From contig RAYB01000048.1 in NCBI GenBank assembly GCA_003669055.1, forward strand, positions 1 to 37,470: DNA of 37,470 bases. Direction: 5' to 3'. Both the position numbers and the translations under genes were made by a program. This DNA comes from a bacterium 1XD21-70. Lineage in GTDB: Bacteria > Bacillota > Clostridia > Lachnospirales > Lachnospiraceae. The notes under the pieces were generated by a model that made no database searches, had not been told where the DNA came from, and saw nothing but the letters and a program-made list of their open reading frames with translations. Below are positions 24,656 to 32,877 of this stretch, one piece after another; positions within the stretch are counted from its first letter, which is position 1, and each line of letters opens with the position of its first letter.

Positions 24656-25312
24656 ATGGCTAAGGCGGTATTGTTTGATTGTGACGGCGTTTTGCTGGAC
24701 AGTGAATATCAGTATCTTGACAGTGTTTCCAGGTACCTTAGGACACTGGGCAGGGAGGCGGGGATAGAGGAACTGGCTTACTTAGTGGGAACGGATATCC
24801 GCCGGATCACAGAACAGCTGAAAAAGGATTACCACCTGGAAGGTTATGGGACGGAAGAACTGATCCGCGGCCAAAGGGCATTGTTCTATAAGGAATTTTA
24901 TGGAGAGGGGAAGCTTAGCCCGATGGAAGGCCTGGTTGCTTTTTTGGACAGGTTAAGGGCAGCAGGGATCCGGATGGCAGTGGCATCTTCCTCGCCCCAG
25001 GAATACGTGGATTATGTGCTGGGCCAACTAAAGATAGGGGAGTATTTTGAATTTGCCCTGGGCAGGGAGAACGTGCAGCGGGCAAAACCGGCGCCGGACC
25101 TGTACCTGGAAGCTATGAGGAGGCTTAAGATCCTTCCCCATGAAGCGGTAGTGATCGAAGATTCCCAAAATGGCGTTGCAGCCGGGCTGGCCTCCGGGGC
25201 ATATGTCATCGCATACAAAGGCTCCGTGGTACGTCAGGATACCAGCGGGGCACACAGGACGGTTTTCTCTTTTCAGGAGATCGGCGTGGAGGAACTGAAA
25301 AAGGATCTATGA
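24656..25312 (+). CDS. HAD-superfamily hydrolase, beta-phosphoglucomutase-like
   Basis: Started at the ATG at 24656 with GATAGGAGGG nearby, giving 218 residues. Motif I is VLFDCDGVLLDSE with nucleophile D8 and acid/base D10. Motif II is MAVASSSPQEY, the conserved Lys is in RAKPAPDLYLEAM, and motif IV is VVIEDSQNGVAAG. The helical cap places it in the subfamily I group with beta-phosphoglucomutase and 2-deoxyglucose-6-phosphate phosphatase; the two activities cannot be separated by eye. As the last gene of the PTS run it probably acts on the sugar phosphate formed by uptake or made by the BtpA-like protein. A hairpin follows at 25317. Confidence 0.88.
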   Translation: MAKAVLFDCDGVLLDSEYQYLDSVSRYLRTLGREAGIEELAYLVGTDIRRITEQLKKDYHLEGYGTEELIRGQRALFYKEFYGEGKLSPMEGLVAFLDRLRAAGIRMAVASSSPQEYVDYVLGQLKIGEYFEFALGRENVQRAKPAPDLYLEAMRRLKILPHEAVVIEDSQNGVAAGLASGAYVIAYKGSVVRQDTSGAHRTVFSFQEIGVEELKKDL

Positions 25313-25316
25313 TGTT

Positions 25317-25343
25317 ATGCCCCCGGGCTAAGCCCGGGGGCAT
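25317..25343. terminator. GC-rich hairpin between the HAD and LysR genes
   Basis: ATGCCCCCGGGCT and AGCCCGGGGGCAT form a near-perfect palindrome of 27 bases between convergent genes. There is no strong T-run on either strand, but the position suits a bidirectional terminator. Confidence 0.65.
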
Positions 25344-25355
25344 TGCTGTCGAAAA

Positions 25356-26237
25356 TTATGATTTTCTGAAATCTCTGAAATAGTCTTTCATAAAATCCCG
25401 GAATATAACGGCGGCAGAGGGGAGGTACCCCTCGCTCCGCCAGGAAAGCTGGATATAGCGCTTGCACTGCGGGAAGTGGATAGGGATCAATGCCAGGTTC
25501 TTGGTTTCCATGCCCCGCCAGGTGATGGAGGGAATGAAGGAGATGCCGATGCCGGCATGGATCAGTTCCCGCACGATCTCGGGGCTGTCGCTCTCCAGCA
25601 CCACCGACGGCTCAAACCCGGCGATCTGGCAGTAGGTATCCGTAATCTTGCGGAGGCTTTTGCCTTTGTGGAGGCAGATGAATTTCTCGTGGGCAACTTC
25701 GATTAAGTCCACATAGGGGCGGCTGGCAAGGGGGCTGGAGTCCGGCAGCGCCAGCAGGATATCCTCCGAAAACAGGGTGATGGTGTTGGAGGCGCTGAGC
25801 GGGTAGATCGAGGAGGAGAGCGTCAGGTCGCATTCTTCGGAGGCATCCGGGTTGGGGCTTTCCTGGATGACCTTTAAACGGATGGAGGGGTATTTTTGTT
25901 TAAAGGCCGAGACCATCTGGGGGAGAAGCTTGGAGGCGGCGTACAAGGACAACGAGACCAGCTGATGGGACTGGTCGGAGTAATCGGCAAGTTCCCGTTC
26001 GATATCATGGAGTTCCTGCAGGATCCGGTTGGTGTGGCGGAGCACGATTTCGCCATGGGGGTTTAGGGTGACATTCTTGCCGGAACGGTCGAAAAGGCGG
26101 AATCCCAGGGATTGTTCCAGGCGGGAAATGGTGCGGCTTAGGGAGGGCTGTGCTACCCGCAATTTTTCCGCGGCGAGGGTAAAATGCTGCAGTTCGGCAA
26201 CTTTTTTGAAGTAAGTCAGAGAGTTTAAGTCGATCAT
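25356..26237 (-). CDS. LysR-type transcriptional regulator, probable regulator of the malonate operon
   Basis: The 293-residue protein has the LysR winged helix at about residues 1-60 (LTYFKKVAELQHFTLAAEKL, then VAQPSLSRTISRLEQSLGFRL) and an effector-binding domain from about 88 onward. It is divergent from the malonate decarboxylase genes. In Klebsiella and others a LysR-type protein, MdcR, activates the mdc genes, and the arrangement here suggests the same job with malonate as likely effector (inference). AGGAGGCATCCCC precedes the ATG. The intergenic region holds an AT-rich inverted repeat AATATAT/ATATATT at 26272-26293, suitable as a LysR site next to the operon's -35. Confidence 0.92.
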   Translation of the reverse strand: MIDLNSLTYFKKVAELQHFTLAAEKLRVAQPSLSRTISRLEQSLGFRLFDRSGKNVTLNPHGEIVLRHTNRILQELHDIERELADYSDQSHQLVSLSLYAASKLLPQMVSAFKQKYPSIRLKVIQESPNPDASEECDLTLSSSIYPLSASNTITLFSEDILLALPDSSPLASRPYVDLIEVAHEKFICLHKGKSLRKITDTYCQIAGFEPSVVLESDSPEIVRELIHAGIGISFIPSITWRGMETKNLALIPIHFPQCKRYIQLSWRSEGYLPSAAVIFRDFMKDYFRDFRKS

Positions 26238-26271
26238 GGGGATGCCTCCTATTCATAACAAATATGGTATT

Positions 26272-26293
26272 AATATATGACTTATTATATATT
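26272..26293. promoter_or_regulatory. Candidate LysR operator
   Basis: The inverted repeat AATATAT (26272-26278) / ATATATT (26287-26293) is spaced by 8 bases and overlaps the -35 of the malonate operon promoter. This matches where LysR-type activators bind. Confidence 0.45.
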
Positions 26294-26321
26294 GGACGTT
26301 ATGACGTGTCAAGCTTATAAT
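26292..26321 (+). promoter_or_regulatory. Promoter of the malonate decarboxylase operon
   Basis: TTGGAC (26292-26297), an 18-base spacer and a perfect TATAAT (26316-26321). Transcription from here gives a leader of about 210 bases before the first ATG at 26537. Confidence 0.65.
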
Positions 26322-26443
26322 ACAAGTTAAGAAGTGAGAAAGATGACAAAGGCAGGAAGGGGATAATGGAAAACAAGTGGTCAATATGCAAGAAGAAAGT
26401 CTGCTGTTTGTGTTAAGAAATGGTGAATTTTTTTCTGGCGCAC

Positions 26444-26461
26444 TTGTTAAAAAAATAACAT
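26444..26461. promoter_or_regulatory. Rex-like operator in the malonate operon leader
   Basis: TTGTTAAAAAAATAACAT fits the Rex consensus TTGTTAA-N4-TTAACAA in 12 of 14 defined positions. Rex senses the NADH/NAD+ ratio. It lies downstream of the promoter, where binding would block elongation. Confidence 0.5.
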
Positions 26462-26536
26462 TGGTGAAGTCTGCCTTTTTGCCCGAATCAGTCCGCAGCT
26501 TTGGAAAATTATTACATAGGAAACGGAGGTGATCAC

Positions 26537-26911
26537 ATGTTAGCAGGACAGGCAATCTATCTTGGGGATGCGGTTGTGATTTCCATCACAGGGATGGCGA
26601 TCGTTATGCTGGAGTTAGCGATCCTGGCCATATTTATCCAGGTGATGTCTAAAATCCTGGCAATGGTTGTGAAGGAGAAAGAAGAGCCCAAGAAAGCACC
26701 GGCTGCAGCGTCGAAGGCAGCACCGGCACCGGCTGCGCCGAAAGCAGCGCCGGCACCAGTACCGGCAGCACCAGCAATGCAGCCGGCGGCTCAGGGAGTT
26801 ATGGGCTCGGAGGAGGACGATGACCTGGCAGTAATCATGGCAGTGGTTCTGGAAGAGTCAGGGCTGCCGATGGATCAGGTGGTGTTCCAGTCGGTTGTGA
26901 GGGTACAGTAG
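26537..26911 (+). CDS. OadG-family subunit of a sodium-pump decarboxylase
   Basis: Started at the ATG at 26537 behind CGGAGGTGATC, giving 124 residues. One membrane helix (about 9-36, with ITGMAIVMLELAILAIFIQV) is followed by a charged stretch, an Ala/Pro-rich linker (about 50-88) and a short acidic C-terminal part. This is the layout of the small gamma/delta subunits (OadG, MmdD) that anchor and assemble Na+-translocating decarboxylases. Here it would tie the soluble decarboxylase to the membrane pump MadB. The Ala/Pro linker resembles that of the biotin carrier next in the operon. Confidence 0.8.
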   Translation: MLAGQAIYLGDAVVISITGMAIVMLELAILAIFIQVMSKILAMVVKEKEEPKKAPAAASKAAPAPAAPKAAPAPVPAAPAMQPAAQGVMGSEEDDDLAVIMAVVLEESGLPMDQVVFQSVVRVQ

Positions 26912-27031
26912 CCCTAAGCCGAATTTTCGGCGCCGTTATGGAGGGAAGAGGGTTCCGGCATAGGGGACCTTGAAAGAGTATAAGCCGCAAGAACAAAAAG
27001 AAAACGAAAATAAAAGGTGGAGGAAATTGAG

Positions 27032-27505
27032 ATGAAGTATATTGTGCGTATGAACCAGAAGGTTTATGAGGTAGATATTGAGAAGGCAGGGGCAATGGGA
27101 CAGGGAATGATGATGAACCCGGGGATGCCCATGATGGCAGCGCAGGCTCCGATGGCTCCTCAGATGCCTCCGATGGCAGCGGCTCCGATGGCAGCACCAA
27201 TGGCAGCCCCGATGCAGGCGGCTCCCGTTCCGATGGCAGCACCGGCTCCGGCAGCAGCGCCCGCTCCGGCGGCAGCACCGGCAGGCGGGGCAGATGTACA
27301 GGTAGAGTGCCCGATGCCCGGCAAGGTTCTTTCTATCGCTGCTTCGGTAGGGCAGAGCGTAAATGCCGGCGACTGCCTTCTGGTGGTGGAAGCCATGAAG
27401 ATGGAAAACGAGATTGTGGCACCTCAGGCAGGTGTGGTAAAGCAGATTTTGGTATCCCAGGGAACTACGGTAGATACGGGGGATGTGCTGGTAGTTTTGA
27501 ACTAA
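27032..27505 (+). CDS. madF: Biotin carboxyl carrier subunit of the malonate decarboxylase
   Basis: Started at the ATG at 27032 after AAAGGTGGAGG, giving 157 residues. An N-terminal strand region (1-20) is followed by a flexible Met/Ala/Pro-rich linker (about 21-85) and a biotinyl domain (88-157). The acceptor is K123 in VVEAMKMENEIVAP, the classic AMKM motif. The carrier takes CO2 from malonyl-ACP via the carboxytransferase subunits and delivers it to the membrane subunit MadB. The linker is unusually rich in methionine compared with the usual Ala/Pro linker. A biotin ligase is needed but is not in the window. The symbol follows Malonomonas rubra nomenclature and rests on context. Confidence 0.85.
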   Translation: MKYIVRMNQKVYEVDIEKAGAMGQGMMMNPGMPMMAAQAPMAPQMPPMAAAPMAAPMAAPMQAAPVPMAAPAPAAAPAPAAAPAGGADVQVECPMPGKVLSIAASVGQSVNAGDCLLVVEAMKMENEIVAPQAGVVKQILVSQGTTVDTGDVLVVLN

Positions 27506-27535
27506 ACGAAGGCTGATTGAAGGAGGAGACTTACT

Positions 27536-28762
27536 ATGAATATTGTTGAAGTATTGATAAACACAATACAAAGCTCCGGATTTGCCGCCATCACCTCCAG
27601 ACAGGCGATCATGCTGATTGTGTCTTTTGTGCTGCTTTACATGGCGATCGTGAAGAAGTTTGAGCCGCTTTTGCTGCTTCCGATCTCTTTTGGGATGATG
27701 TTGGCCAATCTGCCTTTGGCAGGGCTTATGTATGATGCCCAGGAAGCTGCCCATGCCGGTTTAAGCGCAGCAGTGGCAAGCGGTTCCGAGGCGGAGATAC
27801 AGGCAGCCCTCACAGAACTTGCCAATACGCACTGGTATGATTCCGGTGTGCTGAGGATCATTTATATGGGCGTGAAAAGTTCGATATTCCCATGCCTGAT
27901 CTTTATGGCAGTAGGGTCGATGACGGATTTTGGCCCGCTGCTTGCCAATCCCATCAGCTTGCTTTTGGGGGCGGCAGCACAGTTCGGTATCTATGTGGCA
28001 TTTATGATTGCTATTGCGATCGGGATTTTCTCCCCGGAGCAGGCAGCCTCCATCGCCATTATCGGCGGGGCGGACGGCCCGACAGCAATCTTTTTGACCA
28101 GTAAGCTGGCGCCGGAACTGTTAGGGCCGATCGCCGTTGCCGCTTATTCCTACATGGCTCTGATCCCCCTCATCCAGCCGCCGATTATGCGCCTTCTGAC
28201 GACAGAGAAGGAGAGGACGGTAAAGATGAGCCAGCTGCGCCAGGTATCCAAGGCTGAAAAGATTGTGTTCCCGATTGCCTGTACCGTGTTCTGCGTACTG
28301 ATGCTGCCGTCTGTGGCACCTCTTATCGGTATGCTGATGTTGGGTAACCTGTTCCGTGAGAGCGGCGTTACAGATCGCTTAAGCGACACGGCACAGAATG
28401 CACTGAGCAATATTGTCACCATCATGATCGGAACGACAGTTGGCGCTACTGCTAACGGAGAGCAGTTCTTGCAGGTTCAGACCCTGGCTATTGTCGGCCT
28501 TGGCCTTACCGCGTTTGCCTTCTCCACGGCCGGCGGTGTGATGTTAGGGAAACTGATGTATCTGATCACCGGAGGGAAGATCAATCCGCTGATTGGTTCC
28601 GCAGGCGTGTCCGCTGTGCCGATGGCAGCCCGCGTATCCCAGGTAGAGGGAAGGAAAGCCAACCCTACCAACTTCCTGTTGATGCATGCTATGGGGCCGA
28701 ATGTGGCCGGTGTTATTGGTTCCGCCGTAGCAGCAGGGTTTTTGCTGATGTTGTTCCAGTAG
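27536..28762 (+). CDS. madB: Sodium-translocating decarboxylase beta subunit
   Basis: The 408-residue membrane protein belongs to the OadB/GcdB/MmdB/MadB family. It has about nine to eleven hydrophobic helices, and the conserved [15 protein letters not shown] segment carries the Asp that binds Na+ in the family. It also has [19 protein letters not shown] and a C-terminal [19 protein letters not shown]. It decarboxylates carboxybiotin on the carrier and couples this to Na+ export, conserving energy. AAGGAGGAGA precedes the ATG, 30 bases after the carrier gene. The surrounding mad genes identify malonate rather than oxaloacetate or glutaconyl-CoA as the substrate. Confidence 0.94.
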   Translation: MNIVEVLINTIQSSGFAAITSRQAIMLIVSFVLLYMAIVKKFEPLLLLPISFGMMLANLPLAGLMYDAQEAAHAGLSAAVASGSEAEIQAALTELANTHWYDSGVLRIIYMGVKSSIFPCLIFMAVGSMTDFGPLLANPISLLLGAAAQFGIYVAFMIAIAIGIFSPEQAASIAIIGGADGPTAIFLTSKLAPELLGPIAVAAYSYMALIPLIQPPIMRLLTTEKERTVKMSQLRQVSKAEKIVFPIACTVFCVLMLPSVAPLIGMLMLGNLFRESGVTDRLSDTAQNALSNIVTIMIGTTVGATANGEQFLQVQTLAIVGLGLTAFAFSTAGGVMLGKLMYLITGGKINPLIGSAGVSAVPMAARVSQVEGRKANPTNFLLMHAMGPNVAGVIGSAVAAGFLLMLFQ

Positions 28763-28775
28763 GAGGAGGAAACAG

Positions 28776-30443
28776 ATGGAAGGAAACAGAAAAAGATGGG
28801 ATTCGCTGAAACGTGACCGGATGGAGCGGATCCGCGAGGCGATTCCCCTGGTAAAGATGGGGAAGATTGTGGAGGCCTCCAATACGGTGAAATTGCTGGA
28901 GACCGTGATTAAGCCTTACGATAAGGTGACGATCGAGGGAGATAACCAAAAGCAGGCAGATTTTTTGGCAGAATGCCTGTGCAAGGTGGACAAAGAGCAG
29001 GTTCACCATCTACATATGGTTCAGTCGGCAATCTCCCTGCCGAGCCATTTGGATGTATTTGAGAAAAAGATAGCCAGCAAGGTGGATTTTTCCTATGCAG
29101 GCTCCCAGGCTAACCGCCTGGCGCAGTTTGTGAAGGAAGGAAAGATTGAAATGGGTGCCATCCATACCTACCTGGAACTGTTTGGGCGGTATTTTATCGA
29201 CCTGACACCCCGGGTGGCTTTGACTGTAGCCGTTTCCGCAGACAAGGACGGCAACCTTTATACAGGGTTTAATACAGAAGACACCCCGGTGGTGATTGAG
29301 GCTACTAAGTTCAAACAGGGAATCGTCATTGCCCAGGTCAATGAGATCGTGGACCGGGTTCCGCGTGTGGATATCCCCGGGGATTGGGTTGACTTTGTGG
29401 TCCAGGCACCGCGCCCCTTCTATGTGGAGCCCCTGTTTACCAGGGATCCGGCCAACATCACCGATTCCCAGGTGCTGCGTGCCATGATGGTAATCAAGGG
29501 CATCTACGCAGAATATGGGATCCAGAGTCTGAACCATGGCGTCGGCTTCGACACGGCGGCCATTGAACTTTTGCTTCCCACCTATGGGGAGGAGTTGGGG
29601 CTGAAAGGCAAGATATGCAAATACTTCTCGCTGAATCCGCATCCTACATTGATCCCTGCCATCGAGAGCGGGTGGGTGGAATCGATCCACAGCTTTGGCG
29701 GAGAGTCAGGTATGGCGGATTATGTGGCGGCGCGTTCCGATGTGTTTTTTGTAGGGCCGGATGATTCGCTTCGTTCTAACCGTACCTACTGCCAGGCAGC
29801 CGGCCATTACGGGATCGATTTGTTTATCGGCGGCACATTGCAGATTGACAAGTACGGGAACAGCAGCACGGCGACAGCCTCCCGCATCGCAGGCTTTGGC
29901 GGTGCGCCGAACATGGGATGTGATCCCAAAGGGAGACGCCATTCTACAGAGGCCTGGTTAAAATGCGGCCAGGAGGACGGGATCCAACGTTCCCTGATCG
30001 GTGAACTTCCGAGAGGGAGAAGGCTGGTAGTGCAGCTTCAGGAAACCTTCCGGGAGAAAATGGCTCCAGGCTTTGTGGATAAGCTGGATGCCTGGAAGCT
30101 GGCAGAGACCGCAGGCCTTGCCATTCCGCCGGTAATGATCTACGGGGATGACCTGACCCATATCGTGACGGAGGAAGGCATCGCCTATCTTCACAAATGC
30201 GGTTCTTTAGAAGAGCGCATGGCGGCAATCCGCGCCGTGGCGGGTTTTACCGAGGTGGGCCTGGAGGAGAAGCCGGAAGAGACAAAGGAACTTCGGAAAA
30301 AGGGAATTGTAAAGACGCCAGAGGATCTGGGGATCGATATATCCCGCGCAAACCGCAGCCTGCTGGCAGCGAAAAATGTCCGTGACCTGGTAGAGTGGTC
30401 CGGCGGGCTATACCATCCGCCGGCAAAATTCCGCAGTTGGTAG
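28776..30443 (+). CDS. madA: Malonate decarboxylase alpha subunit (acetyl-ACP:malonate ACP transferase)
   Basis: The 555-residue protein matches MadA/MdcA: NRKRWDSLKRDRMERIREAI at the start, KMGKIVEASNTVKLLETVI, VHHLHMVQSAISLPSHLDVF, and the late FGGAPNMGCDPKGRRHSTEA. The family is related to CoA transferases. It exchanges the acetyl group on the ACP prosthetic thiol for malonate, giving malonyl-ACP and acetate, the first step of the cycle. Length agrees with relatives (about 550). AGGAGGAGG lies before the ATG and the gene follows madB by 13 bases. A long hairpin occurs in the gap after it. Confidence 0.95.
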   Translation: MEGNRKRWDSLKRDRMERIREAIPLVKMGKIVEASNTVKLLETVIKPYDKVTIEGDNQKQADFLAECLCKVDKEQVHHLHMVQSAISLPSHLDVFEKKIASKVDFSYAGSQANRLAQFVKEGKIEMGAIHTYLELFGRYFIDLTPRVALTVAVSADKDGNLYTGFNTEDTPVVIEATKFKQGIVIAQVNEIVDRVPRVDIPGDWVDFVVQAPRPFYVEPLFTRDPANITDSQVLRAMMVIKGIYAEYGIQSLNHGVGFDTAAIELLLPTYGEELGLKGKICKYFSLNPHPTLIPAIESGWVESIHSFGGESGMADYVAARSDVFFVGPDDSLRSNRTYCQAAGHYGIDLFIGGTLQIDKYGNSSTATASRIAGFGGAPNMGCDPKGRRHSTEAWLKCGQEDGIQRSLIGELPRGRRLVVQLQETFREKMAPGFVDKLDAWKLAETAGLAIPPVMIYGDDLTHIVTEEGIAYLHKCGSLEERMAAIRAVAGFTEVGLEEKPEETKELRKKGIVKTPEDLGIDISRANRSLLAAKNVRDLVEWSGGLYHPPAKFRSW

Positions 30444-30468
30444 AAAGACTATCCTAGAGAGATGTGCC

Positions 30469-30530
30469 AGACAAACCGGGGCGAAACGCCATGAGGAAAG
30501 CTTTATGGCGTTCCCGTTTGTCTTTATTTA
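30469..30530 (+). terminator. Long hairpin in the gap between madA and the ACP gene
   Basis: AGACAAAC and GTTTGTCT close the base, with a GGG/CCC step and an inner perfect AACGCCAT/ATGGCGTT pair, then TTATTTA. It occupies a 180-base gap inside an otherwise tight operon. It may be an attenuating terminator or an mRNA-processing site. A weak promoter-like pair (TTGGCA at 30559, GATAAT at 30584, 19-base spacer) lies just after. Confidence 0.55.
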
Positions 30531-30622
30531 AAAATGAGGCTGGGAAAATATAAACCTCTTGGCATATCCTTATGAAAACAGCAGATAATACAGATGCATA
30601 AAATCGGGAGAGGAGAAAAGCC

Positions 30623-30952
30623 ATGGCATTACAGGAATTGAAATTCTCATTTAAGCCGGAAAAAAATTATATATCCTTTGCCCCGGAATGGTTCCACAGC
30701 GGGGTGGTTGGTTCCGGTGATATGGAAGTTTTGATGGAACATAAGAAGCAGGACGGAAAGGTGACGGTAAAGGTGGTAACGCCGGTGACCGGCTTTGACC
30801 AGGTATGGGAAAAAGTGCTGGCAAAATTTGTGGCAGAGACAAAGATTGGAAATCTCCATATGGAGATCAACGATAATAATGCGACACCGTTTATAGTCCA
30901 TATGCGGTTAAAGCAGGCATTATTTGAGGCGAAAGGAGACGTGGAATCGTGA
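30623..30952 (+). CDS. madE: Malonate decarboxylase acyl carrier protein (delta subunit)
   Basis: The 109-residue protein matches the MdcC/MadE ACP: GVVGSGDMEVLMEH includes the likely attachment serine S31, and VVTPVTGFDQVWEKVLAKF and NATPFIVHMRLKQALFEAK are family segments. The carrier bears a 2'-(5''-phosphoribosyl)-3'-dephospho-CoA group, as in citrate lyase, not the usual phosphopantetheine. The thiol carries acetyl or malonyl groups. GGAGAGGAGAA precedes the ATG. Its stop overlaps the GTG start of the next gene (GTGA), giving coupled translation. Confidence 0.9.
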   Translation: MALQELKFSFKPEKNYISFAPEWFHSGVVGSGDMEVLMEHKKQDGKVTVKVVTPVTGFDQVWEKVLAKFVAETKIGNLHMEINDNNATPFIVHMRLKQALFEAKGDVES

Positions 30953-31908
30953 GAAAATGGGAGGAGATGCAGGAGAGAAGCTTTTATGAATCCACGGCCA
31001 GAGAACGGGCGGTAAACCTGGTTGATAAGGGTACCTTCACGGAACTTTTGGCTCCCATCGATAAGAAGACCAGCCCCCATTTGCCAATATTGGGCGAGGC
31101 GGTTTCTTTTGATGACGGCGTTGTGACCGGCGTGGGGAAAATCGGAAATCGCCCGGTGTTCGTGATTTCCCAGGAAGGACGCTTTATCGGCGGGGCTGTG
31201 GGAGAGGTCCATGGAGCCAAGATGGTAGCGACGTTCCGCCTTGCGCAGCAGAGTTACGAGAAAATCAAGGCGAAATACCCCAATGATTATGAGAGCCGCG
31301 TGCCGGCGGTGGTGATTTCCTTTGAGACAGGCGGAGTGCGCCTCCACGAAGCAAATGCAGGGCTTTTGGCTCATGCAGAGGTCATGGAGCAGATCCAGCA
31401 CTGCCGCGGTAAGATCCCGGTGATCGGCCTGGTAGGCAGCAAGGTCGGCTGTTTCGGCGGCATGGGCTTTGTGGTGGTAGCGACCGATATGGTGATTATG
31501 AGCGACCGGGGGAGGATCGGGCTTACCGGCCCGGAGGTTATTGAGGAAGCGATGGGCAAGAAGGAGTTTGATGCGTCGGATAAGAGCCTGATCTACCGGA
31601 TTACCGGCGGGAAGCATAAATATATTATGCGCGATGCAGCTTATCTGGTGCAGGATACCATCGGTGCATTCCACAAGCAGGTAGCCGAAGCGCTGAAAAT
31701 GTCCTATGACGAGGTTCAGAGCCATCGTTGCATCGGCAGCCTAAAGCTGGTGGAAGAACAGCTGGAACTGGTGAAGATAGCTGCGGAGAATAATTTTAAG
31801 GATGCGACGGATGTGTGGGCCTATTTTGGGAACAAGAAGAGCGACCAGATCCAGGATCAGTTCTATGATGAGTTTATCCGCGAAGCAAAAAGAAGGCCAA
31901 GGAGGTAA
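30949..31908 (+). CDS. madC: Malonate decarboxylase beta subunit (carboxytransferase-like)
   Basis: This 319-residue protein uses a GTG start overlapping the ACP stop. It has the crotonase/acyl-CoA carboxylase fold of MdcD/MadC, with ARERAVNLVDKGTFTELLAP, VGGIGG-like segments such as GKIGNRPVFVISQEGRFIGG, and the hallmark FETGGVRLHEANAGLLAHAE. GSKVGCFGGMGFVVVATD gives an oxyanion-hole type turn. With the gamma subunit it moves the carboxyl group from malonyl-ACP to biotin on the carrier in the Na+-pump version of the enzyme. The gene is followed after five bases by the gamma subunit. Confidence 0.93.
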   Translation: MRKWEEMQERSFYESTARERAVNLVDKGTFTELLAPIDKKTSPHLPILGEAVSFDDGVVTGVGKIGNRPVFVISQEGRFIGGAVGEVHGAKMVATFRLAQQSYEKIKAKYPNDYESRVPAVVISFETGGVRLHEANAGLLAHAEVMEQIQHCRGKIPVIGLVGSKVGCFGGMGFVVVATDMVIMSDRGRIGLTGPEVIEEAMGKKEFDASDKSLIYRITGGKHKYIMRDAAYLVQDTIGAFHKQVAEALKMSYDEVQSHRCIGSLKLVEEQLELVKIAAENNFKDATDVWAYFGNKKSDQIQDQFYDEFIREAKRRPRR

Positions 31909-31913
31909 GGAAT

Positions 31914-32786
31914 ATGGGGATGACAATGCTGGGAAAAGGCAGAAAAGCCATATCCATGATTTTAGACGAAGGGTCGTTTGTGGAGGGGAAGATTGACGGG
32001 TATACATTGCCGGATATTGGCCCGGGGGCGGTGATCGGAACCGGCTCTTTAAAAGGGCGCAAGGTAACGGTGATTGCCAATGACGCCATGGTGAGGAATC
32101 CCCGGTTTCCGGTTGTGTACTCCGGTGTCATCGGCATGGAGGAAGCCTATAAGATGGCGACCACCGTATATAAGATGATTGAACTGGATAAAAATAAACC
32201 CCAGGGGGAAAAACGGCCGCTGGTGCTGATTGTAGACACCCCCGGAAACGGTCCTGGTAAGGTGGAGGAACTTTTCGGCATGAATAAGGCTACCGGTGCG
32301 TACCAGCTGTCCCTGGCAGAGGCCAGGCAGCACGGGCATCCGATTGTGGCAATGATTATCGGGAGGGCGATCAGCGGGGCATTCCTATGCCATGGGCTGC
32401 AGGCTGACCACATCCTTTCCCTGTCTGAGGAATTCCAGACCATGATCCACGTTATGCCGCTGGCAGGGATATCCCGTATCACCAAGAGAGATATTGAATC
32501 CCTGACCGAACTGTCAAAGACCAACCCGGTGTTTGCATCAGGAGCCGGATTTTTCTACAAGCTGGGCGGCCTGGAGGAACTGGTACATAATGTGGACGAT
32601 ATGAAGGATACCATTGACCGTCATATCACGGAAGTTTATAAGTGCAACGCAGAGGGAAATTCGGAAAAATGCGGACCCTGGGGACGGGGCATATTAGGGA
32701 AAGAAAGAGGCGGGAGAGAGACCCGTGACGAAGTTATCCGCATGATGTATGACGAGTTTGCCAAGGTGGAGGCTCAGTATATCTGA
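31914..32786 (+). CDS. madD: Malonate decarboxylase gamma subunit (carboxytransferase-like)
   Basis: The 290-residue protein is the partner of MadC (MdcE/MadD type), with GYTLPDIGPGAVIGTGSLKG, LVLIVDTPGNGPGKVEELFG, AMIIGRAISGAFLCHGLQAD and VMPLAGISRITKRDIESL. The last segments form the second half of the carboxyl-transfer site. CAAGGAGGTAAGGAAT precedes the ATG. The C-terminus carries a charged extension (GREKGGRET region) before the final helix. It ends 91 bases before the ligase-like gene; a 10-bp GC hairpin at 32817-32844 lies in this gap. Confidence 0.93.
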   Translation: MGMTMLGKGRKAISMILDEGSFVEGKIDGYTLPDIGPGAVIGTGSLKGRKVTVIANDAMVRNPRFPVVYSGVIGMEEAYKMATTVYKMIELDKNKPQGEKRPLVLIVDTPGNGPGKVEELFGMNKATGAYQLSLAEARQHGHPIVAMIIGRAISGAFLCHGLQADHILSLSEEFQTMIHVMPLAGISRITKRDIESLTELSKTNPVFASGAGFFYKLGGLEELVHNVDDMKDTIDRHITEVYKCNAEGNSEKCGPWGRGILGKERGGRETRDEVIRMMYDEFAKVEAQYI

Positions 32787-32816
32787 CGGCAGGGAATGCC
32801 GGTGCAAAAGAACCTG

Positions 32817-32844
32817 CCCTCCCCGGTGATCTTGCCGGGGAGGG
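32817..32844 (+). other. GC hairpin between madD and madH
   Basis: CCCTCCCCGG and CCGGGGAGGG form a 10-bp perfect stem with an 8-base loop. No T-run follows, so it more likely stabilises or separates mRNA parts than ends transcription. Confidence 0.45.
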
Positions 32845-32877
32845 GGTAAATTTGACCGCAACAGGAAGGGAGATCGC

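Noticed and set aside
26935-27754. Long His/Arg-rich open frame on the minus strand
   Set aside because: It is antisense to the biotin carrier gene; its composition is a shadow of the Ala/Pro/Met-rich linker.
30667-31725. 352-codon open frame antisense to madE/madC
   Set aside because: It lacks any recognisable domain or ribosome binding site, and both sense genes are clear family members.
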